The notes: a model not told the origin generated them from the letters alone. 64,000 nt of DNA from Bacteroidia bacterium (GCA_025996865.1 BNTV01000007.1:1-64000); one strand, 5' to 3'; positions 46,563-56,712 are shown, counted from the first letter of the stretch. Numbers and translations: made by a program.

Positions 46563-48878
46563 CTATTTAACAACCACCGGTTTGTGGAATTTTTTCATAT
46601 TTCCGTCCATATCATAAACTTCCATGTAAATGATGTAAATTCCGGGAGCAAGCGACTGATTTGAACTCCCTTTCCCATTCCAAAGCAATTGACCTTCCGT
46701 TCCCAATAATTCATTGTTGGCGATGATGTTCACTCTTCTTCCCATGGCATCGAAAACGGATGCCCGACAACGGTAACCCGCTCTATCCAAGCGATAATGA
46801 ACAAAATAGTTATCTACACTAAATTCAGGATAGATAATGCTTATGCTTTCGATTCCGGCACGACCGGCCTGAGAATTTTGGTAACCGGGCGTTCCGAAAC
46901 CGCTATCGGATGAAGCTGAATACCAATTATTTGCATCATTCGTTGGCCGGTTAAAATCGGAACGTTCCAAAGAAATACCTTTTTTGCTGCTGATTCCTGC
47001 CGAATGCATGTTTTCACGATAAGCAAATTCGTCAATCACCTCATTGGTTTTGTTATTCAAAAGAACCGCACAACCGGATGTATTTGCCAAAGAAGGCATT
47101 ACGCTTAGTTCGACAAAAAATGATTCCGGATGACAGTTAAAGAACTGACAAACCAAATCCTTACTTTTAGTAATTACAAGGTATTCACCCGGATAAAATA
47201 ATGTTGCCTTTTCAGCCAACGGATAAAGTTTGTTAAACGAACCGTCGGAAGGTTTCCGGCTGGTGAAACTCAAAAATTGCAAATCAACGATTTTATTGGA
47301 ATTGTTGTAGATTTCGACATACTCAGTGCCTCCTGTCGGCGGATTAAACAAAATTTCGTTGATGATAATTTCGTTTGGAGCTGCTTCTTTTCCGGAACCA
47401 ATCATTACTTTTTTATCATCTAAACCGAAACCTGATAAATCCACAACCTTTTCCAATTCCAACTCAATCAACTCACCTTGAGGTGGAAGTGTCGAAAAAC
47501 GAATCGTTAATTCCGTCCCTTGTGGAAAATTCGTCTGCAAATTTTCAATCGAATACCGGCTGTCGCTGATTTTAAATGCGTTTTTTGCCAACAAAGTTTC
47601 CCGGTTCATCGGTTTGGAAAAAACCAATTTTATTTCGTTGTTTTCCAACATCTGAATACTTGTAATCCGGGGAATTTCCGTATCCGGATTCACCTTTTTC
47701 ACCGAATTAACCCGGCCGGGCGTCCCTCCGGCGTCGTCGGAAGCAATCCAGTTAAGGACAGTATTGCTTTTATTCTGAAAATCAATACATTCCAACGACC
47801 ATCCGCCTGATTTCTTGTCATTGCTTCCATACATTTTGTCGGAATACTCAAACCAGGAAAGCAAATCTTCCTTATCAGTCGAAAACATCAACAGTTTTCC
47901 GGTGTTTGCCATAGTCGGGAAAGAACTGACTCCAAAAACCTTAACTCCTGTTGGAAAACTACCGGTTGCGGTTGTTTTCGTCAGCACGAAATAGTCGCCG
48001 GGATTGATAATTCCTTCGGGAAGTTTGTAAGGTTTGTCACCATAATAATACAAGCAATTTTTTAAGTTAAAAGGTTTGTTGCTTGCATTATACAATTCCA
48101 CATATTCGGGATTGTCTCCTCCCGGATTCGCCATGATTTCACTGAAAATAACATCTCCTTCGTGAAGCGCATCATCTCCCGGCTCCGGGTCCGGATCGGG
48201 ATCTGGATCCGGATTGCCGTCATTTAACTCACGCACCAGAAAATCATCAAAATAAAACAATTTACTGCGTGTGGATGTAAAATAACAAGCAATTCCAAAA
48301 ACCTTGCTTTCAAACGATTCCGAGATATTGCAACTTCCTTCGAGAACATAATCGGACTCACCATCCAATTTTGAATACAAATAGAAATTTCCGGTTTCAT
48401 CCAAAGTAGCTTTCACGCGAAGCGAAACTGAGGTATTGTCTAAACGTTTGGCTGTTCCTTCAATCAAGGTTTTGTTGTTTTTCCCTTTTTGAGATTGGAC
48501 TAAACAAACATTTTTGTTCTGATAACCGACCCGGACGAAAAGTCCGTTCAGTTCATTCGCCAAATCGTTTTCGTCGCTACACAAAAATACTTTGGTATAG
48601 TTGGATGCAGTCGGATTGAAATCCATTTTCATCCACCACTCCCAATAAGTATTTGCCGACAAAGCCGAAGAAGTCCTTAACTGCGCCGGAGATTCGGCGC
48701 CCGAAGCATTTAACTGCAACTGAAGAGATTCATTTACAATGAATTTATTTACGTCACCCGTCCATTCAACAGAACGATTACCGCCATGGAACAGGCCATC
48801 GCCAAAATTTTCCGATACTTGGGAAAACGATAAAAACGGCGCTAAAAAAAACAGTACAAAAAAAATAAATTTGTTCAT
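46563..48878 (-). CDS. Secreted lamin-tail domain protein
   Basis: 771 aa from M at 48878. Signal peptide (FIFFVLFFLAPFLSFSQ), a lectin-like N-terminal domain (WEWWMKMDFNPTASNYTKVF), a Pro/Asp linker (repeated DPDPD), two lamin-tail domains (VIFSEIMANPGGDNPEYVEL and IIINEILFNPPTGGTEYVEI), an Ig-like part between, and a C-terminal FlgD-like domain (VFDAMGRRVNIIANN...PGIYIIYMEVYD). This C-terminus resembles sorting or scaffold domains of Bacteroidetes surface proteins; type 9 secretion is possible, not shown. Confidence 0.82.
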   Translation of the reverse strand: MNKFIFFVLFFLAPFLSFSQVSENFGDGLFHGGNRSVEWTGDVNKFIVNESLQLQLNASGAESPAQLRTSSALSANTYWEWWMKMDFNPTASNYTKVFLCSDENDLANELNGLFVRVGYQNKNVCLVQSQKGKNNKTLIEGTAKRLDNTSVSLRVKATLDETGNFYLYSKLDGESDYVLEGSCNISESFESKVFGIACYFTSTRSKLFYFDDFLVRELNDGNPDPDPDPDPEPGDDALHEGDVIFSEIMANPGGDNPEYVELYNASNKPFNLKNCLYYYGDKPYKLPEGIINPGDYFVLTKTTATGSFPTGVKVFGVSSFPTMANTGKLLMFSTDKEDLLSWFEYSDKMYGSNDKKSGGWSLECIDFQNKSNTVLNWIASDDAGGTPGRVNSVKKVNPDTEIPRITSIQMLENNEIKLVFSKPMNRETLLAKNAFKISDSRYSIENLQTNFPQGTELTIRFSTLPPQGELIELELEKVVDLSGFGLDDKKVMIGSGKEAAPNEIIINEILFNPPTGGTEYVEIYNNSNKIVDLQFLSFTSRKPSDGSFNKLYPLAEKATLFYPGEYLVITKSKDLVCQFFNCHPESFFVELSVMPSLANTSGCAVLLNNKTNEVIDEFAYRENMHSAGISSKKGISLERSDFNRPTNDANNWYSASSDSGFGTPGYQNSQAGRAGIESISIIYPEFSVDNYFVHYRLDRAGYRCRASVFDAMGRRVNIIANNELLGTEGQLLWNGKGSSNQSLAPGIYIIYMEVYDMDGNMKKFHKPVVVK

Positions 48879-48885
48879 AATAAAA

Positions 48886-48961
48886 TTTGTTTTGGTTAAG
48901 AATTTTTGATTAATTTTGCACTCCAAATAGAAAGTCTATTTAGAATAACGGTGCAAATATA
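48886..48961. promoter_or_regulatory. Divergent promoters between the lamin-tail gene and asd
   Basis: Plus strand: TTTG (48886-48889), 21 bases, TAATTTTG (48911-48918) toward asd. Minus strand: TATATTTG (48954-48961) toward the lamin-tail gene. Confidence 0.5.
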
Positions 48962-49016
48962 AACGGTTATTTTTAAATAAGCAAAAAAAGTCGATTATTT
49001 TTTTAAATTTATAAAA

Positions 49017-50024
49017 ATGAAAGTAGCAATTGTTGGCGTAAGCGGTGCAGTCGGACAAGAATTTTTACGAGTCTTGGACGAAAGAAATTTTCCTGTGGAC
49101 GAATTAGTGCTTTTCGGTTCTTCGCGGAGCGCGGGAAATGAGTATCAATTTAGAGGTAAAACATACACAGTCAATGAATTGAAACACAATGACGATTTCA
49201 AGGGAGTGGATATTGCCTTTACTTCTGCGGGAGCGGGAACATCGAAAGAATATGCCGGAACAATTACTAAATATGGAGCGGTGATGATTGACAATTCAAG
49301 CGCTTTCCGCATGGACGACGACGTGCCTTTGGTAGTTCCCGAAGTCAATGCGGAAGATGCCAAAATCCGTCCCCGCGGAATTATTGCGAATCCCAACTGT
49401 TCCACAATTCAAATGGTGGTGGCTTTGAAACCTTTGAATGATATTTCACCTATCAAACGGATTCATGTAGCGACTTACCAATCGGCTTCAGGCGCGGGCG
49501 CAGCTGCTATGGCCGAATTAATCAAACAGCACGAACAAATTGTCGCCGAAGAAAAACCAACGGTTGAAAAATTTGCTTATCAGTTGGCTTTCAATGTGAT
49601 TCCGCATATTGATGTTTTTCTGGACAACGGTTATACCAAGGAAGAAATGAAAATGCACAACGAAACGCGGAAAATCATGCATTCTACGGCAGACGTCAGT
49701 GCGACTTGCGTGCGTGTTCCGGCTTTGCGCGCTCATTCCGAAGCCGTTTGGATTGAAACCGAACGTCCGGTTTCCGTTGAAGAAGCGACCGCTGCGCTTG
49801 AAAAAGCGGAAGGTGTTGTCATTCAGGACAAACCGGCTGAGAAATTATATCCGATGCCGCTTTTCGTAGCTTCGCACGATCCGGTTTATGTCGGACGCAT
49901 CCGCAAGGACATTGGCAATCCGAACGGGCTTTCTTTTTGGTGCGTGGGTGACCAAATTAAAAAAGGGGCGGCGCTCAACGCTGTACAGATAGCGGAGTAT
50001 TTAATCAAGGAAAAAGCGCTATAA
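49017..50024 (+). CDS. asd: Aspartate-semialdehyde dehydrogenase
   Basis: 335 aa; makes aspartate semialdehyde for lysine/diaminopimelate and threonine synthesis. NADP site [17 protein letters not shown], catalytic Cys128 in [17 protein letters not shown] and the late substrate-binding [14 protein letters not shown]. dapB, the next step toward lysine, lies nearby on the other strand. Confidence 0.96.
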   Translation: MKVAIVGVSGAVGQEFLRVLDERNFPVDELVLFGSSRSAGNEYQFRGKTYTVNELKHNDDFKGVDIAFTSAGAGTSKEYAGTITKYGAVMIDNSSAFRMDDDVPLVVPEVNAEDAKIRPRGIIANPNCSTIQMVVALKPLNDISPIKRIHVATYQSASGAGAAAMAELIKQHEQIVAEEKPTVEKFAYQLAFNVIPHIDVFLDNGYTKEEMKMHNETRKIMHSTADVSATCVRVPALRAHSEAVWIETERPVSVEEATAALEKAEGVVIQDKPAEKLYPMPLFVASHDPVYVGRIRKDIGNPNGLSFWCVGDQIKKGAALNAVQIAEYLIKEKAL

Positions 50025-50068
50025 TCCGGTTAATATCATCACCGATTCATTTCCATGGCATGTAAAAA

Positions 50069-50100
50069 AATCGGAACGGGGAAAAATCACGTTCCGACTT
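50069..50100 (+). terminator. Rho-independent terminator after asd
   Basis: TCGGAACG (50071-50078) and CGTTCCGA (50090-50097) form an 8-bp stem with an A-rich flank; no strong T-run after, so moderate confidence. Confidence 0.5.
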
Positions 50101-50106
50101 CTTAAT

Positions 50107-50364
50107 GGGTGTACGACAAATTTCCCAATTAGTGTTTAACGATTATCAGGAGATGTCTCCACTCGCTGCGCTCGGTCGACATGACAAGGCTGCAAAAGGG
50201 GAAAAGAGGGGGAAGAAACGGCGGCGAAGCCGCCGTTTCTTCCCCTTCCACCCACATCTCAACGTTTTACTGTCATGTCGACTAAGCCGACGAGGAACGA
50301 GGAGGCGCATGGAGACATCTACCGATAATCGTTAAACACTAATTGGGAAATTTGGCGTACACCC
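50107..50364. repeat. 258-bp palindromic element
   Basis: The ends GGGTGTACG...CAAATTTCCCAATT and AATTGGGAAATTTG...CGTACACCC are reverse complements (one or two differences) continuing inward through GTGTTTAACGATTATC and AGATGTCTCC. At the centre is a second hairpin, GGGGAAGAAACGGCGGC with GCCGCCGTTTCTTCCCC. A 76-aa frame inside it has no family look. It resembles a non-autonomous transposon-like (MITE) or structured repeat. Confidence 0.75.
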
Positions 50365-50383
50365 GTGATTTGTCGCTACGTCA

Positions 50384-51031
50384 TTATAAGGCTTGCCCGA
50401 AGCAATCCGGTCTTAATTCCAATATCGCTTCCGTCCCCATATTAAACAATAAGTCGATGATACTCAAATTTGCTTGGAAGCCGTATTTGTGCTCAAAAAC
50501 TTGGTAGTAGGGTTTCAAATCCTTTGTGACCGGCGCTTTTTTGGGATGAATCGCTTCCCGAAAATCCATTTCATCCGGTTTTGTATTTTGAATGTATTCG
50601 GAAGAATAGGAAATCGCAGGGGAAATATCCAATAATGAGCAGACCAGCGTCCGCAGTTGTTCGTTGAAATCGAATAAAAATTCCGGTTGCTTTTCATAAA
50701 ACGGGCGAAAATCGTCGGCATAATATTCAAAAAAAGGCGTGGAATTGTAAGCCGAAACAATCGCATTCCAATGCAGATGGCGCCAATTCCCGTGTTCGGC
50801 AATACGAATATCTTTCGTCGGACATTTGGGCGAATCCGGTTTTACAATCGGGATGCTAAGTGTTTGCAAGCCATTGGCAGAAGCAATGATGCAACGGTTC
50901 CGGTAAGTTTGTTTGACGTAATTGCAATGCTGTTCGATAATTACCTGCTGATGGGTATTCATCAGCAGGTAATATTCCACCGGCGCCAGATAAGCGGTTG
51001 ATAAAAGAACGGTTTTTGTTTCGGAAATCAC
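50384..51031 (-). CDS. WbqC-family protein
   Basis: 215 aa. The WbqC-like pattern (PF08889) is seen in LSTAYLAPVEYYLLM, YVKQTYRNRCIIASANGLQTL, and HWNAIVSAYNSTPFFEYYAD. Proposed to act in glycan synthesis, enzymology unclear. Third gene of a dapB-lepB-wbqC operon, starting 3 bases after lepB. Confidence 0.85.
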   Translation of the reverse strand: MISETKTVLLSTAYLAPVEYYLLMNTHQQVIIEQHCNYVKQTYRNRCIIASANGLQTLSIPIVKPDSPKCPTKDIRIAEHGNWRHLHWNAIVSAYNSTPFFEYYADDFRPFYEKQPEFLFDFNEQLRTLVCSLLDISPAISYSSEYIQNTKPDEMDFREAIHPKKAPVTKDLKPYYQVFEHKYGFQANLSIIDLLFNMGTEAILELRPDCFGQAL

Positions 51032-51034
51032 GTG

Positions 51035-52450
51035 TCAATTAGCGCTTGCGGTTCTGAAAATCCGGTTCCACCGGATTTTACCGTTGAACCAACCCCGGTC
51101 TTCATCCAGCGACAACCAAATCAGAATCGGTTTGCCGACAACATGATCTTCAGGAACAAAACCCCAAGAACGGGAATCCCTGGAATTGTGGCGGTTATCG
51201 CCCATCATGAAATAGTAATCGTATTTGAACGTATAACTGTCTGTCGCTTTGCCATTGATTAAAATCTGATTTCCATTTTTCTGCAAAGTATTGCCTTCGT
51301 AATTGACAATGCAGTGGGAATAAAGCGCCAAGTTTTTCTCATCCAAAGAAATAGTCGCTCCTTTTTGGGGAATCCACAGAGGCCCGTAATTATCGCGCGA
51401 CCAGCCAAAATCGGCATCGTAAGGATAACTATCATCCGAAGGTCCGAAAAATCCGGGATATTTTCTCATCACTTCTTCCGGTTCAATATGAATCGACCGG
51501 CACATTTTACCTTTTTGCAGTTTTTGTACAGCTTCTTGTGTCAAAGGCATCAGATAAACCGGATTGAACTGTCCGTATTCATTTCTTTGTATGCCGACGG
51601 CTTCCAATATTTCAGTTTCACCCCAAATGCTGCGATCTTCCAATCTTACATCCAACATCCTGAATATCTTTTCATTCCATAATTCGCCATTGGTTTCTAC
51701 AAAATAATTGAATTGCACTTTTTGCGGTAAAGTTTGTTTTTCACCGCCAATATATACATCATTATTAATGACTTGTAAATTATCTCCCGGCATGCCGATG
51801 CATCTTTTCACATAGTTTTCGCGACGGTCAACCGGACGATATACGATTTCTCCAAATTCTCTCTTATAGGAATGAACGGCTTCTCTTCCATTCTCTTTTA
51901 CTAAATAATAATAGTCGGGATTTTCTTTTCTCCGGGCAACCGTATCGCCGGCAGGAAAATTGAAAACCACAATATCGTTTCGTTTTACGTTTCCGAAACC
52001 TTTCAATCGCTTGTAATCCCATTGCGGCCACTCGATATAAGATTTGGTGTTGACGATGGGCAATGTGTGCTGAGCCAGCGGAAAGGACAAGGGAGTATTG
52101 GGAACACGAGGCCCGTAACTTAGCTTGCTCACAAAAAGATAATCGCCTACCAATAAAGTCTTTTCGAGTGAAGACGAAGGAATTTTATAATTCTGGAATA
52201 TGAATATGTTAATGAAATAAACGGCTACCAAGGCAAAAACGATCGCATCTACCCACTCGGCTACTTTACGCAAAGCAGGATTTTTAGTATTTTTCCAAGC
52301 TCCCCAAGGAATGAATCTGGAAATGTAAATGTCGAATATTACCGGCAAACCTAATAATAGCCAGTAGTTTCCATCCCATACGACACACAGGATATAAAGT
52401 ATTGCGACAATGGCAAAAACTATCCATTGTCTCTTTGTTGCTTTTCTCAT
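51035..52450 (-). CDS. lepB: Signal peptidase I
   Basis: 471 aa, longer than E. coli LepB, as common in Bacteroidetes. Two membrane helices (about residues 8-45 and 66-86), catalytic Ser94 in PSSSLEKTL, general base Lys215 in VKRCIGMPGD, and C-terminal GDNRHNSRDSRSWGFVP. Cuts signal peptides at the outer face of the inner membrane. The region of about 100 residues between the boxes is an insertion typical of the group. Confidence 0.95.
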   Translation of the reverse strand: MRKATKRQWIVFAIVAILYILCVVWDGNYWLLLGLPVIFDIYISRFIPWGAWKNTKNPALRKVAEWVDAIVFALVAVYFINIFIFQNYKIPSSSLEKTLLVGDYLFVSKLSYGPRVPNTPLSFPLAQHTLPIVNTKSYIEWPQWDYKRLKGFGNVKRNDIVVFNFPAGDTVARRKENPDYYYLVKENGREAVHSYKREFGEIVYRPVDRRENYVKRCIGMPGDNLQVINNDVYIGGEKQTLPQKVQFNYFVETNGELWNEKIFRMLDVRLEDRSIWGETEILEAVGIQRNEYGQFNPVYLMPLTQEAVQKLQKGKMCRSIHIEPEEVMRKYPGFFGPSDDSYPYDADFGWSRDNYGPLWIPQKGATISLDEKNLALYSHCIVNYEGNTLQKNGNQILINGKATDSYTFKYDYYFMMGDNRHNSRDSRSWGFVPEDHVVGKPILIWLSLDEDRGWFNGKIRWNRIFRTASAN

Positions 52451-52463
52451 TTTATTTTTTTTA

Positions 52464-53180
52464 TTAAAAATCCAACATATCTTTCATCGTGAAAAAACCT
52501 TTTTTCCCTTTTACAAATTCGGCAGCGAGAACGGCTCCCAATGCAAAGCCTTTCCGGCTTTTGGCGTCATGCTTGATACTGATGGTATCCGCTTCCGATT
52601 CGTAGAAAATTTCATGAATACCGGGCACTTCGCCTTCCCTTTTGGAATGAATCAGCAAGTCGGTCGGAAGGCCTTCCGTTGCTTCTTTCCATTGCGTTTT
52701 CCGGTCGATATTTTCCAGAATACCTTCTGCCAGAGTAATTCCCGTTCCACTTGGAGAATCCAGCTTGTGAATGTGATGAATTTCTTCCATACTCACCTCA
52801 TAACCGGGAAAATTGTTCATGATTTTTGCCAAATACCGGTTGACGGCAAAGAAAATATTGACGCCTATACTAAAGTTAGACGCATAAAAAAAGGTTTTAT
52901 TACAGGTTTCACAATTTTTTTTCACTTCGTCGAGACGGCTCAGCCAACCGGTTGTGCCGGCCACTACCGGAACATTCCGTTCAAAACATTTTTGGTAATT
53001 GTCAAAAGCGCTCTGTGGCTGAGAAAATTCAATCGCTGCTTCGGCGGAAAGAAATCCCTGAGAATCAAAATCTTCCGGATTAGAAATGTCGATAATGGAA
53101 ACAATTTCATGTTTCCTGTCCAAAGCTATTTTCTCGATTTCGCGGCCCATCTTTCCGTAGCCGATCAATGCTATTCTCAT
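52464..53180 (-). CDS. dapB: 4-hydroxy-tetrahydrodipicolinate reductase
   Basis: 238 aa. N-terminal NAD(P) site ALIGYGKMGREI, substrate-binding HHIHKLDSPSGTGI with catalytic His and Lys. Step in lysine and diaminopimelate synthesis. First gene of the operon with lepB and wbqC; promoter box TATATTTG lies 38 bases upstream. The near-complete open frame on the other strand is a codon-use shadow. Confidence 0.95.
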   Translation of the reverse strand: MRIALIGYGKMGREIEKIALDRKHEIVSIIDISNPEDFDSQGFLSAEAAIEFSQPQSAFDNYQKCFERNVPVVAGTTGWLSRLDEVKKNCETCNKTFFYASNFSIGVNIFFAVNRYLAKIMNNFPGYEVSMEEIHHIHKLDSPSGTGITLAEGILENIDRKTQWKEATEGLPTDLLIHSKREGEVPGIHEIFYESEADTISIKHDAKSRKGFALGAVLAAEFVKGKKGFFTMKDMLDF

Positions 53181-53524
53181 CGTAAATAATTTGTTTTTTT
53201 AATTGCCGTTTGGCCTGCAAATATAGTTAAAATACCCGGTTATTTCAATAGTATGTAATTTATTTCCGGTTAAATCAATATTATCTAAAAATTATTCAGT
53301 ATATTGAACCTTGCAGAAAAACGGCGTAACGATTAGAAATGGGAATCCGGCAGAAACCAAATTTTGCCGCAAATGACAATTAAAAATAATTTTTGCACAA
53401 ATAATATATAAATTTAATGTATATGCAATAAATTCATTAAATATTATTATCTTTGTGCCAACTTTGATAATTATAGTTATTATTCATTATATCAAGTAAG
53501 TTTAAACAAAAAATAAGTCAAAAG
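53181..53524. other. Intergenic gap of 344 bases with two promoters
   Basis: TATATTTG on the minus strand at 53218-53225 serves dapB. TATCTTTG on the plus strand at 53448-53455 can serve the next gene, about 70 bases before its start; a clear -33 is lacking. No gene or hairpin otherwise seen. Confidence 0.5.
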
Positions 53525-55450
53525 ATGAAAAAAGTAATTGTTTCTGTGCTATTCCTTGTAATTTCAGGAGTAGCCGGTATGAATGCACAAGTGACTATCG
53601 GTAGTATTACACCTCCCGAAAAGGGCGTATTATTGCAACTTAGAGAAAAAATCGCCGATCCGGATTTAACGGGGGCTCATGTTATTAATCTTGCAAATGC
53701 CTCCAAAGGTTTATTATTTCCGAGGGTTACTCTCCGTGCATTCGATTTGTTAGACCCATTGTATGGAACAGCAACGGAAAATCCCGATGGAACATGGACG
53801 GATGCTGCTACGGACGAGGAGAGATTTCGGGCTACCGGTATGGTTGTTTTTAACGTTAATCCGAATACCAAAGGATTAGGTATTGGTCTTCATGTATGGA
53901 ATGTGGACCAATGGATCAAGATTTCGGGAGATCAGTCGGATGCCTCTGCCTCTATTAGTCCTGTTCGCTGTGAGGATATCGTGGTTCACGGAGTTTATAC
54001 CCAAGGAGTACCCGTGGATGACACCCACTTCATAACCTTAAAACTCATAAACGTTGAGCGACCCGGTCGTTATTCGATCAGCGCATCTTCCGGCAATGGA
54101 TACAACTTTTATGCAGAGGGAGTGCTGTTGGATGTAGGTTCGACCACACTGAAATTGCCTTGCCAAGGCGCCCCAAGAGTTGGAGGACAGAGTGATAATA
54201 TTGCTTTTGCAGGAATAGGGATGGATCAATCTTGTATTACAACAATACCTGTGTTACAAGGTGCGCTTACGCTAACCGGTATCGTCTCGGAAGTTAGTGG
54301 AGTTTACAAAAAGGAAACTCTACTTACACCGGCAAATAAGATACACTTGAGTGTTAATATTTCGGAAACGGTAGCTAATTGTAGCATCTCTGCTCCGGAA
54401 CAAAATGGGGTAAAATTTGAACCATGGACAGGAACACTTCTCTCCGGAACAAATATGATTACATTGTTCGCTGCAAGCGGTGCAAAACCTACTACCGTGT
54501 CTGATATTTCTTTACCGATTACTATCCACACACCTTCTCTCGATGTAACGGTAAATGCACACATATCAATAACACTGCCGAAAATGACCTACGCTCTTAT
54601 TGGAACGGACGGGACTTATTCCTGGAACGCTCCTGTACGGAAGAATGCACTTGGGTTAGATAAGAATTTCGGACCTGACGGCGTAGTCAAAATTGATGAT
54701 TTCGGACTGCTTACGGGCTGGTCGTTTACTTCTGTGTCATCAAGCAGAACCAAATTAGTAGCGGAATTAGACAAATATGATATCAATCCAAGTACGGCAA
54801 CCTTACCGGACATTATCTTGTTTTTTGCATTTGGTGTGACGGGTAGTGATGACGAGCACAGGGATTTTTCTCTTGTGCTGGCGCGGTATATAAATGCCGG
54901 AGGATGCGTGATTTATGGAGCTGCAGATGCAGCAGTTATACCGGTAAATTCACTCCTGAACGGCATTTTCCCGGGAATAGGAAATATTGCGACTACGCAA
55001 ATAGCAGGGACAATCGGGGATGATAATGTTTATCAAATTAATAATCTCCCCAATGATTCTATAGTCAATGGACCTTTCGGAAATCTATCCAATCTATATT
55101 GGGGCGAAGATAATTTTTCTGTTAATCAGATAATTCTAACCCAATTGCCCAGCGATGGAAGACAGATTTGTTCAGCCTGGAATGCGAATGGTAAAACAAC
55201 CCAAAATTCAGCTTATTCGATGGTCTGGTATGCTCCAAGCAAAAATTTCTTCTATTTTGGAGATACTTGTGGAGCCGCCGATAATAATTCGCCTAGTGAT
55301 TATCCATCCTATTATGATGCAACCGGACTGCCTAAATCCAAAAAATACGGACCCGATCCACAACAAACAATCTATAATTCGGCGCTTGAACTCAACGCTG
55401 TGGCTTGGGCAATCAGGGCAGCAGCCAATAATGGAATTAATTATAAATAA
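53525..55450 (+). CDS. Secreted protein of unknown function
   Basis: 641 aa with signal peptide (residues 1-21, VLFLVISGVAGMNAQ). The N-terminal 130 residues (VTIGSITPPEKGVLLQL...GLLFPRV...GMVVFNVN) recur in many Bacteroidetes surface proteins of unknown role. A central region of beta repeats follows. From about 350 on, an alpha/beta part (YALIGTDGTYSW, IILFFAFGV, YINAGGCVIYGAAD, LLNGIFPG) has the rhythm of a class I glutamine-amidotransferase-like fold, but no active-site motif was found. Likely exported, single-gene unit. Confidence 0.6.
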   Translation: MKKVIVSVLFLVISGVAGMNAQVTIGSITPPEKGVLLQLREKIADPDLTGAHVINLANASKGLLFPRVTLRAFDLLDPLYGTATENPDGTWTDAATDEERFRATGMVVFNVNPNTKGLGIGLHVWNVDQWIKISGDQSDASASISPVRCEDIVVHGVYTQGVPVDDTHFITLKLINVERPGRYSISASSGNGYNFYAEGVLLDVGSTTLKLPCQGAPRVGGQSDNIAFAGIGMDQSCITTIPVLQGALTLTGIVSEVSGVYKKETLLTPANKIHLSVNISETVANCSISAPEQNGVKFEPWTGTLLSGTNMITLFAASGAKPTTVSDISLPITIHTPSLDVTVNAHISITLPKMTYALIGTDGTYSWNAPVRKNALGLDKNFGPDGVVKIDDFGLLTGWSFTSVSSSRTKLVAELDKYDINPSTATLPDIILFFAFGVTGSDDEHRDFSLVLARYINAGGCVIYGAADAAVIPVNSLLNGIFPGIGNIATTQIAGTIGDDNVYQINNLPNDSIVNGPFGNLSNLYWGEDNFSVNQIILTQLPSDGRQICSAWNANGKTTQNSAYSMVWYAPSKNFFYFGDTCGAADNNSPSDYPSYYDATGLPKSKKYGPDPQQTIYNSALELNAVAWAIRAAANNGINYK

Positions 55451-55462
55451 TAAATAAACGTA

Positions 55463-55522
55463 AGAGGCTGTCTAAAAAGGCGTTTTGCCGTCATTGCGAA
55501 CCGGACTTTTTAGACCGCCTCT
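55463..55522. terminator. Inverted repeat, bidirectional terminator candidate
   Basis: AGAGGCTGTCTAAAAAG (55463-55479) and CTTTTTAGACCGCCTCT (55506-55522) pair over 17 bases with one mismatch, 26 apart. It lies between convergent genes. Confidence 0.55.
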
Positions 55523-55569
55523 AAATTGTGAAATCAGCGTAGCGATTCGGATCATTCCGATTCACAAAA

Positions 55570-56712
55570 TCATTTAAGATATTTTTCCAAGGCGTTGACC
55601 AAAGCATCGCCCCGCAAATTCCGCTCAACAATCTTACCTTGCGGATCCAGCAGGAAGTTAGCAGGAATAGCAGAAATGGCATATAATACGCCGGCTTCGT
55701 TTTTCCAACCTTGCAAATCGGAAACTTGTGTCCATTCCAATTGATCTTTTTCTACAGCTTGCAGCCATTTTTCGCGATCACCCGGATTATCGAACGACAC
55801 ACCCAGAATAGTGAATCCTTTATCTTTGTATTTGTGATAAGCTGCTACCACATTCGGATTTTCTTTGCGACAAGGACCACACCAGGATGCCCAGAAGTCG
55901 ATCAACACATATTTACCTCTGAAACCGGAAAGTTTAACCGCTTTTCCGTCCGGATCGTTTTGTGTGAAATCAGGAGCAATAGCGCCCACCGATGTAGCCG
56001 CCCACTTGTCTATGAGCGATTGTGTTTCCTGTCCTTGTTTGGAAGCACGAAGTTTTGCCGAATACAAGTCAAACACTTCTTGTGCATCTTTGGCATCCGG
56101 AGAATAGCCAACTACGGTTCTGTAAAGACCATCCAAAGCATAATAGCCATCGGAATTCGCTTTGATAAAATCAATAGCAGCTGTTTTAGTCTGCGCAGAC
56201 AAAGCCTTATCTTCAGCCTCCACTTTTGCTTCATTCGCTTTATCTTTCTTTTCCTCATCAGTCAAACCTCTCCACCAAGCATAAAGTGCCGATCTCTTTT
56301 CACTGATCGGTTTCGTTATTTCCGACCATTTTTTTGCATCGGCATTGATAACCGAGCCTGCAATGCTTGCATTTTTAACCGAATCAGTACTGGTAATCGT
56401 GATGATTCCCGGTTCTACATAGAGCATCAGTTTATCTTTCACATTTCTTGAATACACGGTGCCTGCTTTGTAATTAATTGCGATGATCGCTTTAAAAGGA
56501 TCTTCGGCTACGCCTTTAAACTCAAATTTGTTGTCTTTTACGGCCACTGAGTCGGTTACTTCTCCGGTTGACGAAGACACAAGATATGCCCTGACAGCTT
56601 TAAAATCACCCAATTTACCTTTCAACGTATAAGTATTATCCGCAGCCATCGCTTGCAGATTACATCCGATAAGTAAGAGTATGGCGGATGCTTTTACAAA
56701 AAAAAATTTCAT
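55570..56712 (-). CDS. TlpA/DUF4369 thioredoxin-like protein
   Basis: 380 aa. Signal peptide (ILLLIGCNLQAMAADNTYTL; the cysteine may also make it a lipoprotein), DUF4369 beta domain (about 25-130), helical middle rich in Lys/Glu/Ala, then thioredoxin fold with active site CGPC in FWASWCGPCRKENP and AIPANFLLDPQG. Last gene of the second SusC-SusD operon; may reduce the DsbD-N-like partner encoded just upstream. Confidence 0.88.
   Translation of the reverse strand: MKFFFVKASAILLLIGCNLQAMAADNTYTLKGKLGDFKAVRAYLVSSSTGEVTDSVAVKDNKFEFKGVAEDPFKAIIAINYKAGTVYSRNVKDKLMLYVEPGIITITSTDSVKNASIAGSVINADAKKWSEITKPISEKRSALYAWWRGLTDEEKKDKANEAKVEAEDKALSAQTKTAAIDFIKANSDGYYALDGLYRTVVGYSPDAKDAQEVFDLYSAKLRASKQGQETQSLIDKWAATSVGAIAPDFTQNDPDGKAVKLSGFRGKYVLIDFWASWCGPCRKENPNVVAAYHKYKDKGFTILGVSFDNPGDREKWLQAVEKDQLEWTQVSDLQGWKNEAGVLYAISAIPANFLLDPQGKIVERNLRGDALVNALEKYLK

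Noticed and set aside
50105..50335. 76-codon ORF within the palindromic element
   Set aside because: Its sequence follows from the inverted repeat (low-complexity Arg-rich); not a gene.
52410..53189. 259-codon plus-strand frame across dapB
   Set aside because: Antisense to a complete dapB with all its motifs; translated sequence has no known pattern.
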